A stretch of 64,000 nucleotides of DNA, from positions 10,837,501 to 10,901,500 of the forward strand of contig NC_133232.1 in NCBI RefSeq assembly GCF_040436345.1, given 5' to 3'. The notes beneath the pieces were generated by a model. That model saw nothing but the letters and a program-made list of their open reading frames with translations. It did no database searches and was not told where the DNA came from. Made by a program: the position numbers and the translations under genes. This DNA is from Pagrus major. Taxonomy: Eukaryota; Chordata; Actinopteri; Spariformes; Sparidae. Within the stretch, counting starts at the first letter, position 1, and each line of letters begins with the position of its first letter. Of the stretch, positions 33,789 to 48,400 are shown piece after piece.

Positions 33789-34144
33789 AGGTGCAATATG
33801 TACAAATTTTAGTTGGAAGACATTCATAAATAAACTAAAACTATCAAAAGAATGTGAAGAAATAACAGTTTTGACATCTGCATTGTATTACACAGACATC
33901 TACTGAAGTTAGAATGCTAACCAACTAGCACTAGCCTGTTCCGGTCCAACATTCTTGTGCTAGCTGTGTAAACACCAACACTCCCCATGGGCTCCAAGCT
34001 ACCAGTCCTGACGAATAGATGCATGGCTAATCAAGCCAACTAGTTAACGGCAGCTACAGTTACCAGCAGTTAGTGGTGATATGCTGCCCCCTGTTTGTTT
34101 TGAGTATGAATTCCACAGTAGGCCACTCCTTAGATATTGCACCT
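33789..34144. mobile_element. 356-bp MITE flanked by TTAA
   Basis: Ends AGGTGCAATATGTA and ...GATATTGCACCT are inverted repeats, each bounded by TTAA (33785-33788 and 34145-34148). A TTAA target is typical of piggyBac-type elements. It has no coding capacity. Confidence 0.6.
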
Positions 34145-34343
34145 TTAAAGAAATGTGCAATCGTAAGGGTTAGGGTAAGTTTTTTTTTTATATTAATGGT
34201 CTGTATTAGATGCATATCAAGCTAATCGAAATATCGTTACTGATTGAAAAACAAGGGTTTGTCATAAGCAAAATGTCATTTTCATACTAAAGAAAACCAT
34301 GGGAAATACCCTGAAGTCACCACATTCACATTTTTCACACTTG

Positions 34344-35580
34344 CAGTGCCTATAAAAAGTATACACCCCCTTGGATGTTTTCTCCTTTTATTGCTTTTAT
34401 GGAATCATGGTCGATATAATTTGGCTTTTTTGACAAGAATTTACAAAAAAAAAAAAAAACGTCTTTAATGCTGAAGTGAAAACAGATTTCTACAAAGTAA
34501 TGGCAATTAATTAAAAATATATAATGTAAAATAAGTGATTACATAAGTATTCACACCCCTTCAAGTCTATTTAATAGATACACCTTTAAAACTTCAGGGT
34601 GTCCTCCAGGATTTCCCTATATTTGCAATCATTTTAACCTCTACCTTTATTAGCCTTCAAGGGCCTGTTACCGAGAAGCACCCCCACAACATGATGCTGC
34701 CACCACCACCCTCCACAGGGAGATGGTGCGTTTATGGTGATGTGCAGTGTTTGGTGTCCGCCAAACATAGCCTCTAGTCTGATGGCCAAAAAGCTCCTCT
34801 TTGGTCTCAATAGACCAAAGAACCTTCTTCCAGTTGACCTTGGAGTCTCCCACATGCATGAACTCTAGTTGAGATTTAATGAGCTTTCTTCAACAGTGGC
34901 TTTCACTTTGCCACTCTCCCATAAAGCCTTGAATGGTGAAGAACCTGAGCAACAGTTGTTGTATGCAGTCTCTCCCATCTCAGCTGCTGAAGCTTTTGTC
35001 TTCCTTCTCTCACTAGTCTTCTTCTTGCAGGGCCACTCAGTTTGTGAGGACGGCCTGCTCTAGGCAGATTTACACATGTGCCATATTTCCTCCCAGTTCT
35101 TAACGATGGATTTAACTGAACTCCGGGGGATGTTCAGTGACTTGGAAATGTTTTTGTATCAATCCCCTGACTTATACTTTTCAATAACCCTTTCACTGAG
35201 GTGCTTGGAATGTTCTTTTGTCTTCGTGGTGTAAAATATCCAGGAATACTGATTAACCAGTGACTAGACCTTCCAGACACAGGTGTCTTTATACTACAAT
35301 CACTTGAGACAGTCACTGCACTAATGTTATCTCCATTTCACTAATTGTGAGGCTACTAGCACCAATTGGCTGGTCCTCTGTTGAATTAGGTCAGTCACTT
35401 TAAAGGGGGTGAATACTTATTACTTATTTTGCATTATATATTTTTTATTAATTGACATTACTTTGTAGAAATCTGTTTTCACTTTGACATTAAAGAGTTT
35501 TATTTGTACATATGTGGCAAAATTATTATATTATATTGACCATGATTCCATTTATAAAAGCAACAAAAGGGGAAAACAAT
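34344..35580 (-). mobile_element. Tc1-like transposon, truncated
   Basis: It begins with the terminal repeat CAGTGCCTATAAAAAGTATA. It carries a minus-strand transposase whose N-terminal half is recognisable (about 35228 down to 34640) but frameshifted, with the C-terminal DDE region deleted. The far terminal repeat stops at AAAAGGGGAAAACAA near 35580, short of its end. It is very similar to the inverted copy at 57748-59114. Confidence 0.75.
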
Positions 35581-36950
35581 TCCCAGGTCAAAAATGAGTT
35601 GCTGGGCCCCTTTTAACCCCTATTTTCTCCAACTCAATTGTATTACTAATCTTGTAGTGCCCTTTCAAAACATGCTTTTTGGTACAGATTATCTGGTAAT
35701 GTGAGGGGTTTACACATCCAGTCTGAATCCTCCTGAACTGCTCACTGACTCATCGAGGCCACCCCGATAATATCAAAATGTTTGATATTTATGATTTAAA
35801 ATCTGGATGAGTACATTGGTACTTGCCGAACACGACCAAAACAATCAATGAGAGGCATCCCAGAACAGCTGACAGCGCTGTTAAGCAACAGGAAACATTC
35901 TAGCCCTTGAGGTTAGCGTTAGCTAGCATACTACTGTTGACAGAATCTTAAAATCTCACCCCCAGTTCTTGAATAGAAACAGAAAATCCTTGTTGACCGC
36001 ATCTCCCCATTTATCCAGACTTTAATCTTCTGCTTTTGTTTTTCGAAAGCAAGTTGTTGTACCGTGCCAATCTCCATTTTGTTTACGTCTGCTTTGTCTT
36101 TAACTGTATTTGCCCATTCCTTCGTCTGTATAGGAAAGTCTACAAAATAGCCAGATTGATAAACAAGAGTATAGTACTCTGTAGGCTAGCCAATGAATCA
36201 AAAAGTTAAAACCATACCTCTCATAGTGTTTACCTCCACATATACATGGATGCCTATACCCACAACTTCTCCTGTATGTTAGCTTGTGCTATAATACTCA
36301 GCATGTCTTGCCAATGCCATTGTATGATAAAAGCTGACAGTTTATTTCTGAGTGGTATTACTTCGCAGCTTTGGATGTGTGTTGTGGCCACAGCTGGTCC
36401 TGTGGCTCCTCTGTTGGTCACGCCAGGTTATGCTGCACATTGTTTTCTTGAGAGATATGGACTATCAATCAAACCAAAAGGCCTTCTCTTATGACTCAGT
36501 GTTCAGAGTCTATGCATATGGACCAAAAAAAAAAAACAGACACAGACATTGGCTGTTATCTGGACCTGTGGCTTCCCAGCAGTGTGTCAACAGTAGAAGG
36601 CTTTTTTTTTTATTGATTTAGATTTAGTTGCCGCTTTCTTCTGTTCTTTAAGTGGCCTTTGTGTTTGCCCCCCATCTACCTTCACACCAGGTCCTTCTAT
36701 AATTTCCTTTGCCTTAGTTTTTTCACCACAGCCATGAACGGCAAATAATGCTACTGTATCCCTTATTGCAATTGTCCAGAAAGACAAAAATAAATTAAAG
36801 AATTGTATTGATTCACAAAATGAATGAACTAACTGGGGACAAGCAGCTGCAATGTGTTGTGTCATGTGTAACCTTGCAATAAACTACCTTGAACATTTCA
36901 AAATTTGGGGTAATATTTCTTTAGAAAATCAATTGTAATAACTCAAACAG
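35581..36950. other. Intergenic, no gene supported
   Basis: No exon-like sequence with splice signals. The minus-strand AATAAA near 36968-36973, just beyond this stretch, is a plausible polyadenylation signal of the four-TM gene that ends at 37386. Confidence 0.45.
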
Positions 36951-37385
36951 CTCAATCCGGTTTTTTCTTTATTAAATACAAATAGAACGCTTTAGAATTT
37001 ATATATTGAGAACATAACTCACTTTAACACAGCACACAGGGAATAAGGCATGTCCGTCTTGACATGTGACATATACAGGTTTTCAACTTCGACAATGTTT
37101 GGCAACAAATCTCTGGTCAAAGAGCTGTTTAGACACTGCCACAGTCCAAAGTGCTTGGTCTAATCAAGAGCAAAAACAACTAATCTAACTAAAACATCTC
37201 TAGACAACTTTCTGATTTGATATCTTGATCTTATATTTAGTCTTGAGATTTCTTCTCTCTATTTATCTAAAATAAGAAATGTGTAGGCAAACTTCAAGGA
37301 AATATAATCCATAATAATCCCCCTCCCCTCGAAAGTGGAGAAACAAACAGGAATGTGTAGGACCAGTCTCTAATGTAGAGGTGTG

Positions 37386-40300
37386 TCAGGTCAGTCTGCT
37401 ATATGGAGGCAATTTGGAGGGAGCCTTGTCTTCAGTGGTGCACCTGTCAGTGGACTGAGCCGGAGAGTTGAAGAGCCTGTCATCACCTCCTGCTGGAGGC
37501 AGAAGAGAATTACAATCAGGACTGCTTACTGAGAGCGAAGCTACAACACTAGCAAACACAGTAATATCAGCAGCAACTGTGGCAGAGGATTGGTCTAAAA
37601 ACAACATTTAACATTAGTTCTTACCTTGCCAAGTACAAACCATTTCAGTATCCCCAGGGTCACACTGAGGAACCAGTGTTTCCTGCAACACACAGACAAA
37701 AACAAACACTGGAGATAATGTCACTCTTATTAGGAAGACAAAAGCCTTATTTTCAGAATAGTCGACATGATTTGTTTGGTCACGTAGATGCAAAACATTA
37801 TAAACCACTAGAGGGGAGTTTGTTGTCAAAGCAATGTTACAATATACAACAGCATGTCCTGAACAGAGGTATCTCTGGTGTTTGAAGTAGTCTGAGACTC
37901 TAAACCCCTTTTTCGATCAGTGAATGTCCAGTCTTAGTTTACCGTTAGTCTTCTGGCCTAGCACCAACATAACATGACTTTCAAGGCAAAGTAGCATATC
38001 ATTAGCTAACTACAATATATTGTGGGGTTACTGATTATAGTAGACACTCATCCTACTGGTTCTGGATGCTCCTATATTATGCCTTGATTCCACCAGGCAC
38101 AGCTCTATGACATTGTGTCAGCAACATAGTTTTATTTAATCCTCCTCACAACTTCAGAACCCACCAGAAGCGGAAAGTTTTGCTTGCCTGATTTTGTTGA
38201 TTTGTTGACTCATATTCCTTGATTTTTGTGATTCTACCATGGGTGAGTAGACTATGTAGTGAAATAGTTTCTTTTTTTGTTTGTTTTTGCGGTCGGAGTC
38301 TGCACAGGGTGTTTTATTTAAAAACTTGGCTGGATATTCTATACCACTCCTCTGTCTGATTTCCTGTCAGATGCTCAGTCAGTTCTCAGTCATAATTTGA
38401 GCCATTGGTCTGATAACATTTCAAGTTTAGTCGAGCCACATGATTAAATCATTTGAACTCTTTTCAAATTAGCTGGTGACTAAACTGGAAGTTAGCCGGC
38501 TAGGCTGTTGCTCTATGGGCCTCACAACCCAGACAATCCAGGTAATTCTACACCCAGGAAGTCTTTTATAGCTTCATGCGCCACTTTGCAGCTTTCATAG
38601 GAATGAACAGAACTCCGCCTCTGACACTGTATACAGATTTCCCTTGTTAGATCTATGGTACAGCTTCACGCAGCCTCATCAAAAATAGATCTGGCACATA
38701 TTTTAAGTGGAGCAAAGCAGAGAGTCACTTCTGGGACACTTCTGAAATGCATCGCACGTGTCTGGTGGAATCACAAGCATTGTCTAGATAGAATGTTTGC
38801 TATCAGCTCTGGTGGCTGCATCACAGTCAGAACGTGACACAGTGTGCCCAATGGAATCTATCTGTTCAGGTTTAGGACGATGTTAGCAGCTCTGTCCTGC
38901 TTTCTATTATATTATGGTAGGTTTACTCGCCACAGGCAAACTTGTTCCCTGATTTAACATATATTTTTGCCAAACTCATCAGTTTGTCTTTATACTTCCC
39001 TCATACTTTCTCTTATAACACTGAAAGCGAAACTCACTGTTTAATGACAATGAACCATAAATCTAACCTCTGGATTACTTGTCCACGCATGTTTTTAACA
39101 TTAGAATGTACCATAAGTATCTGAACAGGGTTATATTAAGAAGAAAATGATACAAGCCAGCTGTGACAGTTAACATTTCAGCCAACAAAATTCAGGGCCG
39201 CTGACTAAAAATGAGAAGATGCTTTTCTCTGCCTCAGTCTGAAATCAAGGACCCATTGTCTCACAAATGACTAAGAATTATGCGAGGTAAATCTGCCACC
39301 TTTAACAGCAAAATCTGCAGAACAGAACAATACAGTATATCAAAATACAAAAGGTTTTGCTAATTTTAAAGCCATTTTGGTGACTGTGTTCTTTCCTACC
39401 AATCCTGTTCTGGCATCATAGCAGCCACAGCATGGAAGACTACGGCAACCCACAAAGGCGATGACAGATGAGAGAGCCAGGCTGATGGTGCAGGACAGCA
39501 GTATGGTGGCATTAGCCCCCTTCACCATCCGATGGAGCACAAACGTCTGAACGGAGAGAAAAACTGTCTATAAACCTGTATTAAGTAGTCACAGCTGTAA
39601 TGTGGTTGTTCTTGCACTTCCATGAGATTACAGTGTGGCCTTTAGGATTTTACCCAGACATATAGTACATACTTCATGACAGTCTGGCCAGTAGTTGTTA
39701 AGATATCTTGCTCTGTAACAAAGAGTCAGACTGACTGAGCATGACTTCCTCAGGCCTCACTACTACTGGTGCAAACATTAGCCAACAATTGCTGTAGTTA
39801 TTAGTCTGAGGACAACAGTTTGTAGTTTTAAAAAGGACTACTCCACCTCTCGCAAGATTTCAGAGCAAGACTCCTTCCGCAATGAGACCTGTGTTTGGTT
39901 ACAAAACCAATCTCATTATTTAACAAAAAGGTCTCTCTCTGTAGGAATTGTTTCCGTAATGTTGTCAGAAACTTAGATAACCAACCTCAGCCTGTCAGTG
40001 ATAAACAGGTGCTTTTAGTGGATGTCACTTTGACGGTTGGAGTTTCCCCAAAGTATTACATTACAGCCATTGCACCTATGGTGTGGCTGCCAGCTGAGGA
40101 GATCTACTGGAACAATTCCAAAACTTTTGGTAAGTATGAATCGTTTATACACAAAAAGCAGGTAGACAGACAAACTGCTGCTTTTTGTATTTTGCAAGTC
40201 AAGTAAACATAATTTTGTTCCGGTGTATGCCCCTTGCATGTATGACAATGTAAGGTTGAAACTTGATGACAATTAAGTTTACCAAGTTCCTTATCATTCC

Positions 40301-43300
40301 AAGTTTGTTCTCGTACATAAAACCTCAAAAAATGACTGAGCTATTGTCTCCACAATGACCATCAGGCTGAATTATAAGCTCTGATAGTCTCAATACAAAA
40401 CTATAAAAAACTTTTCGTGTGTGCATGTGTGCGCATGTTGGTTACCACTTGAGGACTGTCGTGGTGGTGGAAGACTTCCTTGTCCTCCTCTCCATAGGTG
40501 AGTGTCAGGCAGGAGTAACCGGATATAAACACTGCAGCTGCACAGGAGAGTCCTGCTGCTACAACCATCACACCCACCTGCAGGGACAGCAACACAAGCT
40601 CGGCAAAAGGAAATTACAATATGTTAAAATAAAACTCCTAAATAAGAAAATGTATGACAGCGCACATCCCAGAGAGAAACTTACGTTTTCCAGAGGAAAT
40701 ACGCACCATATTCTCTCTGAATGACAGTGACATTAACCACGTGTTTCTTTTAACTGATTTATATTGTTAATGTAAAGAATATTCATTACATTGAAAAATT
40801 CATTAGTTATGATTAAAATAATGGTTGTTGCTAATGTACTGTATTAATGACCCCCACGCATTGTGATTTTACTGCTTTCATGGGAGCTCAAACCCTACCT
40901 TATAGGAGTTCAGCTCCCATTGACTCCCACATAACTCGAACCCTGCTCCTTGTGACCCTTATTGTAAGTTGAAGACATCCATCCCTGAAAGGTATTGTCA
41001 TTGATTCCGGGGAAAGACTGTTGATATCTGAATTTGCAGCCAAACAAACATACCCATCCCATCAATGCTCATTCAGAAACTCCAACCCCCAAAGTCATAG
41101 ATGGTTCTGTGAAACATAGCAACACTAAAATTACCCACCAGTCAAACCACCTTGTTTTTGTTTTCCATTTACAGAGCCAGGAGTCTGTATGAAGACCAAG
41201 TTTTTTTTGTTTTAAGGTGCGTACACAGAACGGACAGCTAGCGGATCTTAAATGCAAAAGAGTGCTGAATAAGCATCCCTAAACTGTAATTAACCATGTA
41301 TTAATGCTCCTTGTGACCGTTATTGTAAAGCTGAAAACATATATTCTTTAAGCAATACATTATACATGCACAAGGATCATAAATTAGCATAATGAACCAT
41401 TTATTCATGTTTTTGTAAACTTTTGTGAAAACATGTATCCCTTCATTAATACTTTGAAATGAGATATTGGTAAATCATTTTTTTCATTTCAAAAGAAAGT
41501 TAAATGTTGTAAATAAAATAATTGCTTTTACTTTTAACATGTAGCATTATGAATGAATGAATGCAAATTTATTTCGAACACGTGAAAACAAAACAAAAAA
41601 GAAGTTAAATTAGTTCGACAAATAAGCATAATAAAACGAAAAGCATGTTATACATAAGTATATTCCATTAACAAGCACTGACATGCCCAAAAAAGAGTAG
41701 GAAGAAGTATACACTTATTTAATCCTACCCCTTCTCCACAACTCAGTAGTTAATCATAATCATATTTACATACACACACATATATACATATGTGCTGAAC
41801 ACACATACACATACATACATAAACTCACACATACATACAAATATATATACATAGCTTATCATATAATATACATAATATATATACAGACCACATTTCTAGA
41901 TCTTATTGTAAAAATTCAGTTATTACCACAAATTTATATTTCATAACATTTATATTTTATACACACAAACACATGCGTACATCTATGAAAACACCTACCG
42001 ATTTTTAAAGCCCTCGCTTATCCCTGTATCTTTTGAAAATCATCACCTTGTACCTTTTTTTGAATTGGATCATGCTTGGACATTGCTTTAGCTCCATACT
42101 AATACCATTCCACACCACCGCTTGAAACCCACTTACTTTTTATAGTCGTGCGAACAGCTAGCATCTTGAAATTAAACTTTTCCCTCAAATTATAACCCCC
42201 CCTCTCTATAAAAAAAAGGTTTCTGAATATGACCTGGTAGTATTTTGTTTCTTGCTATATACATTACTCGGGCAGTTTGATGTTCAACCAGGTCAATGAA
42301 CTTTAACACACAGGAATTTAAAAACAATAAGTTGGTGTGATCATCCTACTTTATGAACTGTTCTTATGGATCATTTTTGAAGTGTGAAGGTGTTACCCCA
42401 GACCTCCAAACAGTAATTTAAATATGGTAAGACCAGTCAACAGTAGAGAATGTGCAGTGATTTGTGATCCAGTACGTGCTTTATTTGATATTTGATTATT
42501 TCATTTACATTTTCCAAACAACATGATCTTTGTTTTGCTTAAATCTATTGATAATTTAATAACATCAAACCACCTTTTTAATTTGCTCATTTCAGATGTG
42601 ATTAACTATCTAAGTATTCTAACTATTAAGTCCACATGTCCAAACATGATGACATTAACTCACCCATCTTCACAAACTGTTGCCTGTCATCTAGATAGCT
42701 TCACAGCCAATTCAAAACAACCCCGGATACCACACCGTTCCAGTTTATTAATTAATCTGTCATGATTGATTGTAGCAAATGTTTTGAGATCAATAAATAC
42801 CCCAGCTGCATATTTCTTTTGGTCTAAGCAGCTTGTGATTTCTTCAATTAGTTCAATAACTGCTAAAGATGTTGATCTGTTGGATCTGAATCCAATTGAC
42901 TTAGAAAAACTCTTTGTTTATTGATAAATACATTTTACTAACTAAGATTTTGGAAAATTGAGGAAGCAGAGAAAACAGGCCTGTAATTTGTAAAGTGGTG
43001 TTTGTCTCCAGTTTTGTACAGTGGTATGACTTTTACAATTTTCATTTTACTTGGGAATTTACCAGTTTGGAGTGATAAGTTACAGATGTATGTTAGTGGT
43101 TTAGCAATTCCCCTCAGTCATTTTTTAAACTATTCTCATGTCAATGTCATTCCAGTCAGTAGAAATTGTGTTCTTACATTTATGAACAATCTCTATAATT
43201 TCACCCTCTATCACTGCCATAAAACACATTGAGTTAGGATTATTTTTGATGAAATCACCATTCTTCTCTTCAGATGTCACTGAATCAAGGATTTTTCCTG

Positions 43301-46300
43301 CCAGTTTTGGTCCAACACTTAACGCCATTAACTACATCATCCATATTATTAATAATCTTATCATTATCAATAAAGTACTAATGATAATTAACTTGTCTAG
43401 AACAATTTCCAATAACATTGTTTAATATATTCCATATACCTTTAATATTGTTCTTATTATTATCTAACAGATTGCTATAATATTCCTTCCTACCAATTCT
43501 GTATTTTTCTTTTTGCAGGCATTTTGTAATTCCAAAGTGATCCATGGACTGTCTGACTTGTCATGGTTTTCTTCTTTATATATTATTTACCAATTTTGGT
43601 TTAGTAATTCATTTTTTAAAGCGTTCATTGACTCCTCTGCCCTTACTCGTCTGTACTCGAGTTTAATGTCCTGCTTTCCCTTCTTGTAATTACTGTCAAA
43701 GACTAAACACTGGTAGGTGGTCACTGATGTCATTGATCAGTAATCCACTTATTGCATTGTTCTCTGTAACATTAGTAAATATGTTGTCTATCAATGTGGC
43801 ACAGTGAGATGTAATCTTGCTGGGTCTGGTGAATTTTGGAAAAAGGCTTAAACTGTACATTGTACTGATAAAGCCTTCAGTTGGTTTGTGGTTGTTTGGA
43901 TAAAGCAGATCTATATTAAAATCCCCACAGATGAACACGACCTTTTGATTTGACATTGTAAAAATGTCTTTCATTCATTCCTTGAAATTTTCAATGTTAG
44001 AATCCGGTGCTCTATAAATACAGCTAACAATTACATTCTTCTTTTTTTCCATGTATATTTCTACCGATTGCAGTTGTCATTCTCTCTAACACCTTGAAAT
44101 TAAAGTTTTTGTCCACATAAATATTCCTTAATGTTGTGGAAATTTGAATAGGCTTCTACTGTTAAAATAAAGTTAGTTTGAAGATACTTTCTTATCTGTC
44201 TTGATGGTCTTGTTGAACTGTTCATCTGTGTAATAGCAGCAGTCGCCGTTGATGTTAAAGAAGTTATTTTCCGTGTCAATATTTATATTCCATGTCCTGT
44301 GAATTGTGCTCCTGTGTGTTATATGTATATTATCTCCGGTTGTAGATGAATGATTTCCTTCATGTTTGTGAAAGTGTGTCATGTTTGTGTATTTAATCAC
44401 TTGTGTTTCCAGTTACCTTACAGTCCACTCGATCCTGATCCTCATTTAAATTTGTCCAGCTCCTTGATGTCTTTGATTACCAGCACTTTGGCCTCCTCCA
44501 GTGTTCTTTTTAGTTTAATGAATATTTTGCAGTTTGTGGTCCGTGTGGATTGTATTTTCTTCTGTTTCTTCATGAATCTTGCTTTCCTGGCAATATCAGC
44601 GTTACGTTTTGTTAGGCGTTCATTCATGTAGACATCTGTTCTCTTCAGCTTCCTTCCTTGTTTTAGCAGTGCAGTTTTGCGTTTTCTGTTAACAAACCTC
44701 ATTATTATGGCTGGTTTGTCGTCGTCGTCGTTTTTCTGGGGCAGAGGGTGACATGCTTCAGTGATGTTACAGTCCACTTAAATGCCCTTGGACTGCATAA
44801 AGGCTGCCACCTGTTGCTCCACGGAGTCAGAAACTAACTCACCGGGCTACACATCGTGGTCAGTGGTCAGTGCCCTAGCGTATGACAAGGGTTTTATTTT
44901 GAGCCCAGTGACAATAACATCATTCATCACAGTGTACTGCTCTAGGTCGGCCACTCTGCTCTCTAGGAAGGCGAGTCTCTTGTCCTTTTTGGTGTTTTGT
45001 AGCCTCAGAGCCTTCACCTCCGCCACCAGGTCCAGGATGGATTGCTGCTGCAGCCTGATGGCAGAAACCTCCTCCATCAGAAAGGCAAGCGACCTCTTTA
45101 TGTGGTCGACTGCTTCTATCACTGGTTGCTTCTTCGGTGGCATGACTCTCAGATACGTAGGCTAACGTTAGCTCAGGACAGAGAACTCAAGTCTTCATTA
45201 AGTCTTCATCTTTTTAAATTTGGAATTAATCATGAAATGTTTTGGTGTCACAGAAATGATTTTTTTGAGATATGGCTAAAGTTAAGTTTAGGCTGGTAGG
45301 GGAGGTAGGGGAAAACAAAAATTGATGGGGGAACAGACTTGGACACAACACCAATGCTCCTGAATGTGTCCATGGCTGAGATAAGGTGGAATACTGCTAT
45401 ATAATTTTTTTCTGTGAATTTGTACTTTCGATCGGACAAGGATATTACAGTACATCAAAAGATCAAAATGCTGTAAAGAATTGTTATAAATAAATAGTTC
45501 TCTATATTATAAACTCTGTGTTAAGTGTCACATACTCATCAAGGAAAAGTGTCCTTTCTACTATTCATGAAAGACGGAAAAGAATTAGAAAAATACAAAG
45601 ATAATCCAAAAAGAGGCCAAAGGGGAAAATTTTGCTTTGAGGGGAAAGAAAGTGCACATTGGGGGTGGGCGATACCACAAAATGTTGTTTTAATCTGATA
45701 CCAAGTAATACAAGGCCAATAAAACCAATACTGATACCGATACTTTTTATCATTAAGACACAGGAGTATTTCTAAAGGCATATTGCCTTATACCACCATC
45801 TTCCAGTCCTAATTAGGGGTTGCAGGAGAGACTTTAACAAGTTTAAGCGTAATATATCTTTTTCAGTCGCACAAAAAGGTTATCGTATTCAGCCATTTTC
45901 ATATTTCAGGTTTGAGGTATATTATTTTGTTTCAGTTTCATTAAAATAATTCCTTTAGATAACAAGTGTCAATGGGCTGAATACCAGTAGCGCCGAGATC
46001 AAAAAGTGGCCAAAGGTATGTCAATTGCTGCTCAGTGGTATACACCGATCCCTAGACTGGTGTACCGATCCTTGGAGTGGTATGCCACTGTTATGCCACT
46101 GGTATTCAACCGACACATGGCGGTATGTGCCGCTTGAGACTGTTATGCCATTGAAAGACTGTTATAAACTACTCAAAGCTAATGAAAGAGCTAGCCTCAG
46201 CTAACATGACTAATGCTAGCCCAGCCACTGTAGCCAGTCTGACTAATCGATAGCAGAAACTTTGAGCCAACCAACCAAACAATACTTACTGACAGGTTTT

Positions 46301-48270
46301 CCTTAATAGGAGAACACAATAATACTTTACTTCATATAAAATCTATGTCACGGAACATTAACCATTGTGGCATATTATGTATCATGTTCACTGTACTTTG
46401 AATGACCGGAATAAGCCGGAATAATAATAAAGAAAAAGATGAATCAATCAAATAGACGTATATCCAAATTTAGCCTGTATAATACCCGAAGGCTTATACT
46501 GCTGGATCAGTTGGTATATCGATGCCCAAAGGCTTATATGCTGGATCACCACTTTCTTATCACAATAAGCCAGAAGTAAAACAGTAAACAGTAAAACTAC
46601 CAGGTGTCAGACAACATCCCATATAATATACTTTTTTCTTTATTAGCAGCTTATTCCAGTCATTCAAAGTACAGTGAACATGATACATAATATGCCACAA
46701 TGGTTAATGTTTCGTGACGTAGATTTTATTTGAAGTAATGCATCATTGTGTTCTCCTAATAAAGAAAACCTGTCAGTAAGTATTGTTTGGTTGGTTGGCT
46801 CAAAGTTTCTGCTATCGATTAGTCAACGGTATCCATCCAATAGTCTTTTAATGGCATAACAGTCTCAAGTGACACATACGGTCATGTGTCGGTGGAATAC
46901 CAGTGGCATAATAGCAGCATACCACTCCAAGGATCAGAATACCAGTCCAGGGATTGGTATATGCCGCTGAGCAGCAATTGACATACCTTCGGCCACTTTT
47001 CGATCTCGGCGTCACTCCTGAATACTGTATATTATTTGGATGTCTGAGTAAAGTATGCAATAATTTATCAGTGTGACTAAAATATTTATTTCACTGCATG
47101 TACCTGGATATTACCCCTTTCTCTGAAAAGACTCAGTAAACTCTGTTTACTGGAGTGCAGAGTATTGGTAGATCGATCCACCCACCCCTTGTGCACACTT
47201 TCTTTTTGTTATCACAAATGATGGTATCAGTTTAACAATTTGCATTCAAGACCAAGATGCCTCGACTGTCATGGATTTTCCTCCAAGGTCACCTGGCCTC
47301 AACCCCACTGAACATTTATACTGGTACTTAAAGACTGAGGAAGCCGAGCATTTCTGTGGCATCACAAGAAGCTTTTTGGATCACTGTCAATAACATGAGT
47401 CAGCAGGTTTTACTTGTGGAGTCCACACAGCATGAGTGCATGCTGTTGTTTAAGCAGAAGGAGGACACACCGAATATTATATAAGATATTCTGAAATTCA
47501 TGGACATTTTTCTGAGATTCAACTTTTCACTCAGATTGTTAAACTGATATTATCACTTGTATTAGGAAAATAGTATAGATTTGAAACAAATGCAAAAAAG
47601 AAGAATTTTGTCCAGTGGTGGTCTCAGACTTCTTGTCACGAAGAGTCAAAACCGTCACACTTACCAGTATTGAGTTTTTCCTCTGGGAGGCAAACAGCGC
47701 CAGAACACCTGGAGAGGCCATGATCTAAATGGAGGTGAGAGCGGCCTGAATTAAATGACAGACAAAGCGGCAGGCAGGAACAAAGGCCCGGACAAGCAGC
47801 TTCAACAGGTTGTTAAAATACACACAAGAAATGTCTTAATGACAGCTAAGCCCCAATATGTCCAATTATCTCTTACATTAGGTTTAACCAGAACCCATTC
47901 AATATTCGGGAAATAATAGTGTAGTCTTATCGAGAAACCTTTGTGAAAAACAAGTGTGAAAATTGGCGAAAAAAACAACAACTACATGTTAGACATGAAG
48001 AGGAATCTTGCTGCCAAATTTGACTTGCGTGTTAATCAGAATCAGAATCAGCTTTATTGGCCAAGTAGGCTATGTTAAACACATACAAGGAATTTGACTT
48101 CGGTTTTTTCTTAGCACCCGATGTAGGCTACATAGACGTAAACATGAACATAAACATAACATAACAAACATTCAACTAGAAAGAACAAGAACAACAAAGA
48201 ACAGTAAATTAAAAAAGTGTTCAGAGGTCCGGTCTATTATAAATATATATTTAAGTGTATATATATTTAA

Positions 48271-48315
<45 letters not shown>

Positions 48316-48334
48316 TATAGATATAGAAAGAGTT

Positions 48335-48400
<66 letters not shown>

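Noticed and set aside
44350..45299. Plus-strand frames opposite the LINE ORF1
   Set aside because: Antisense shadows of the minus-strand LINE frames.
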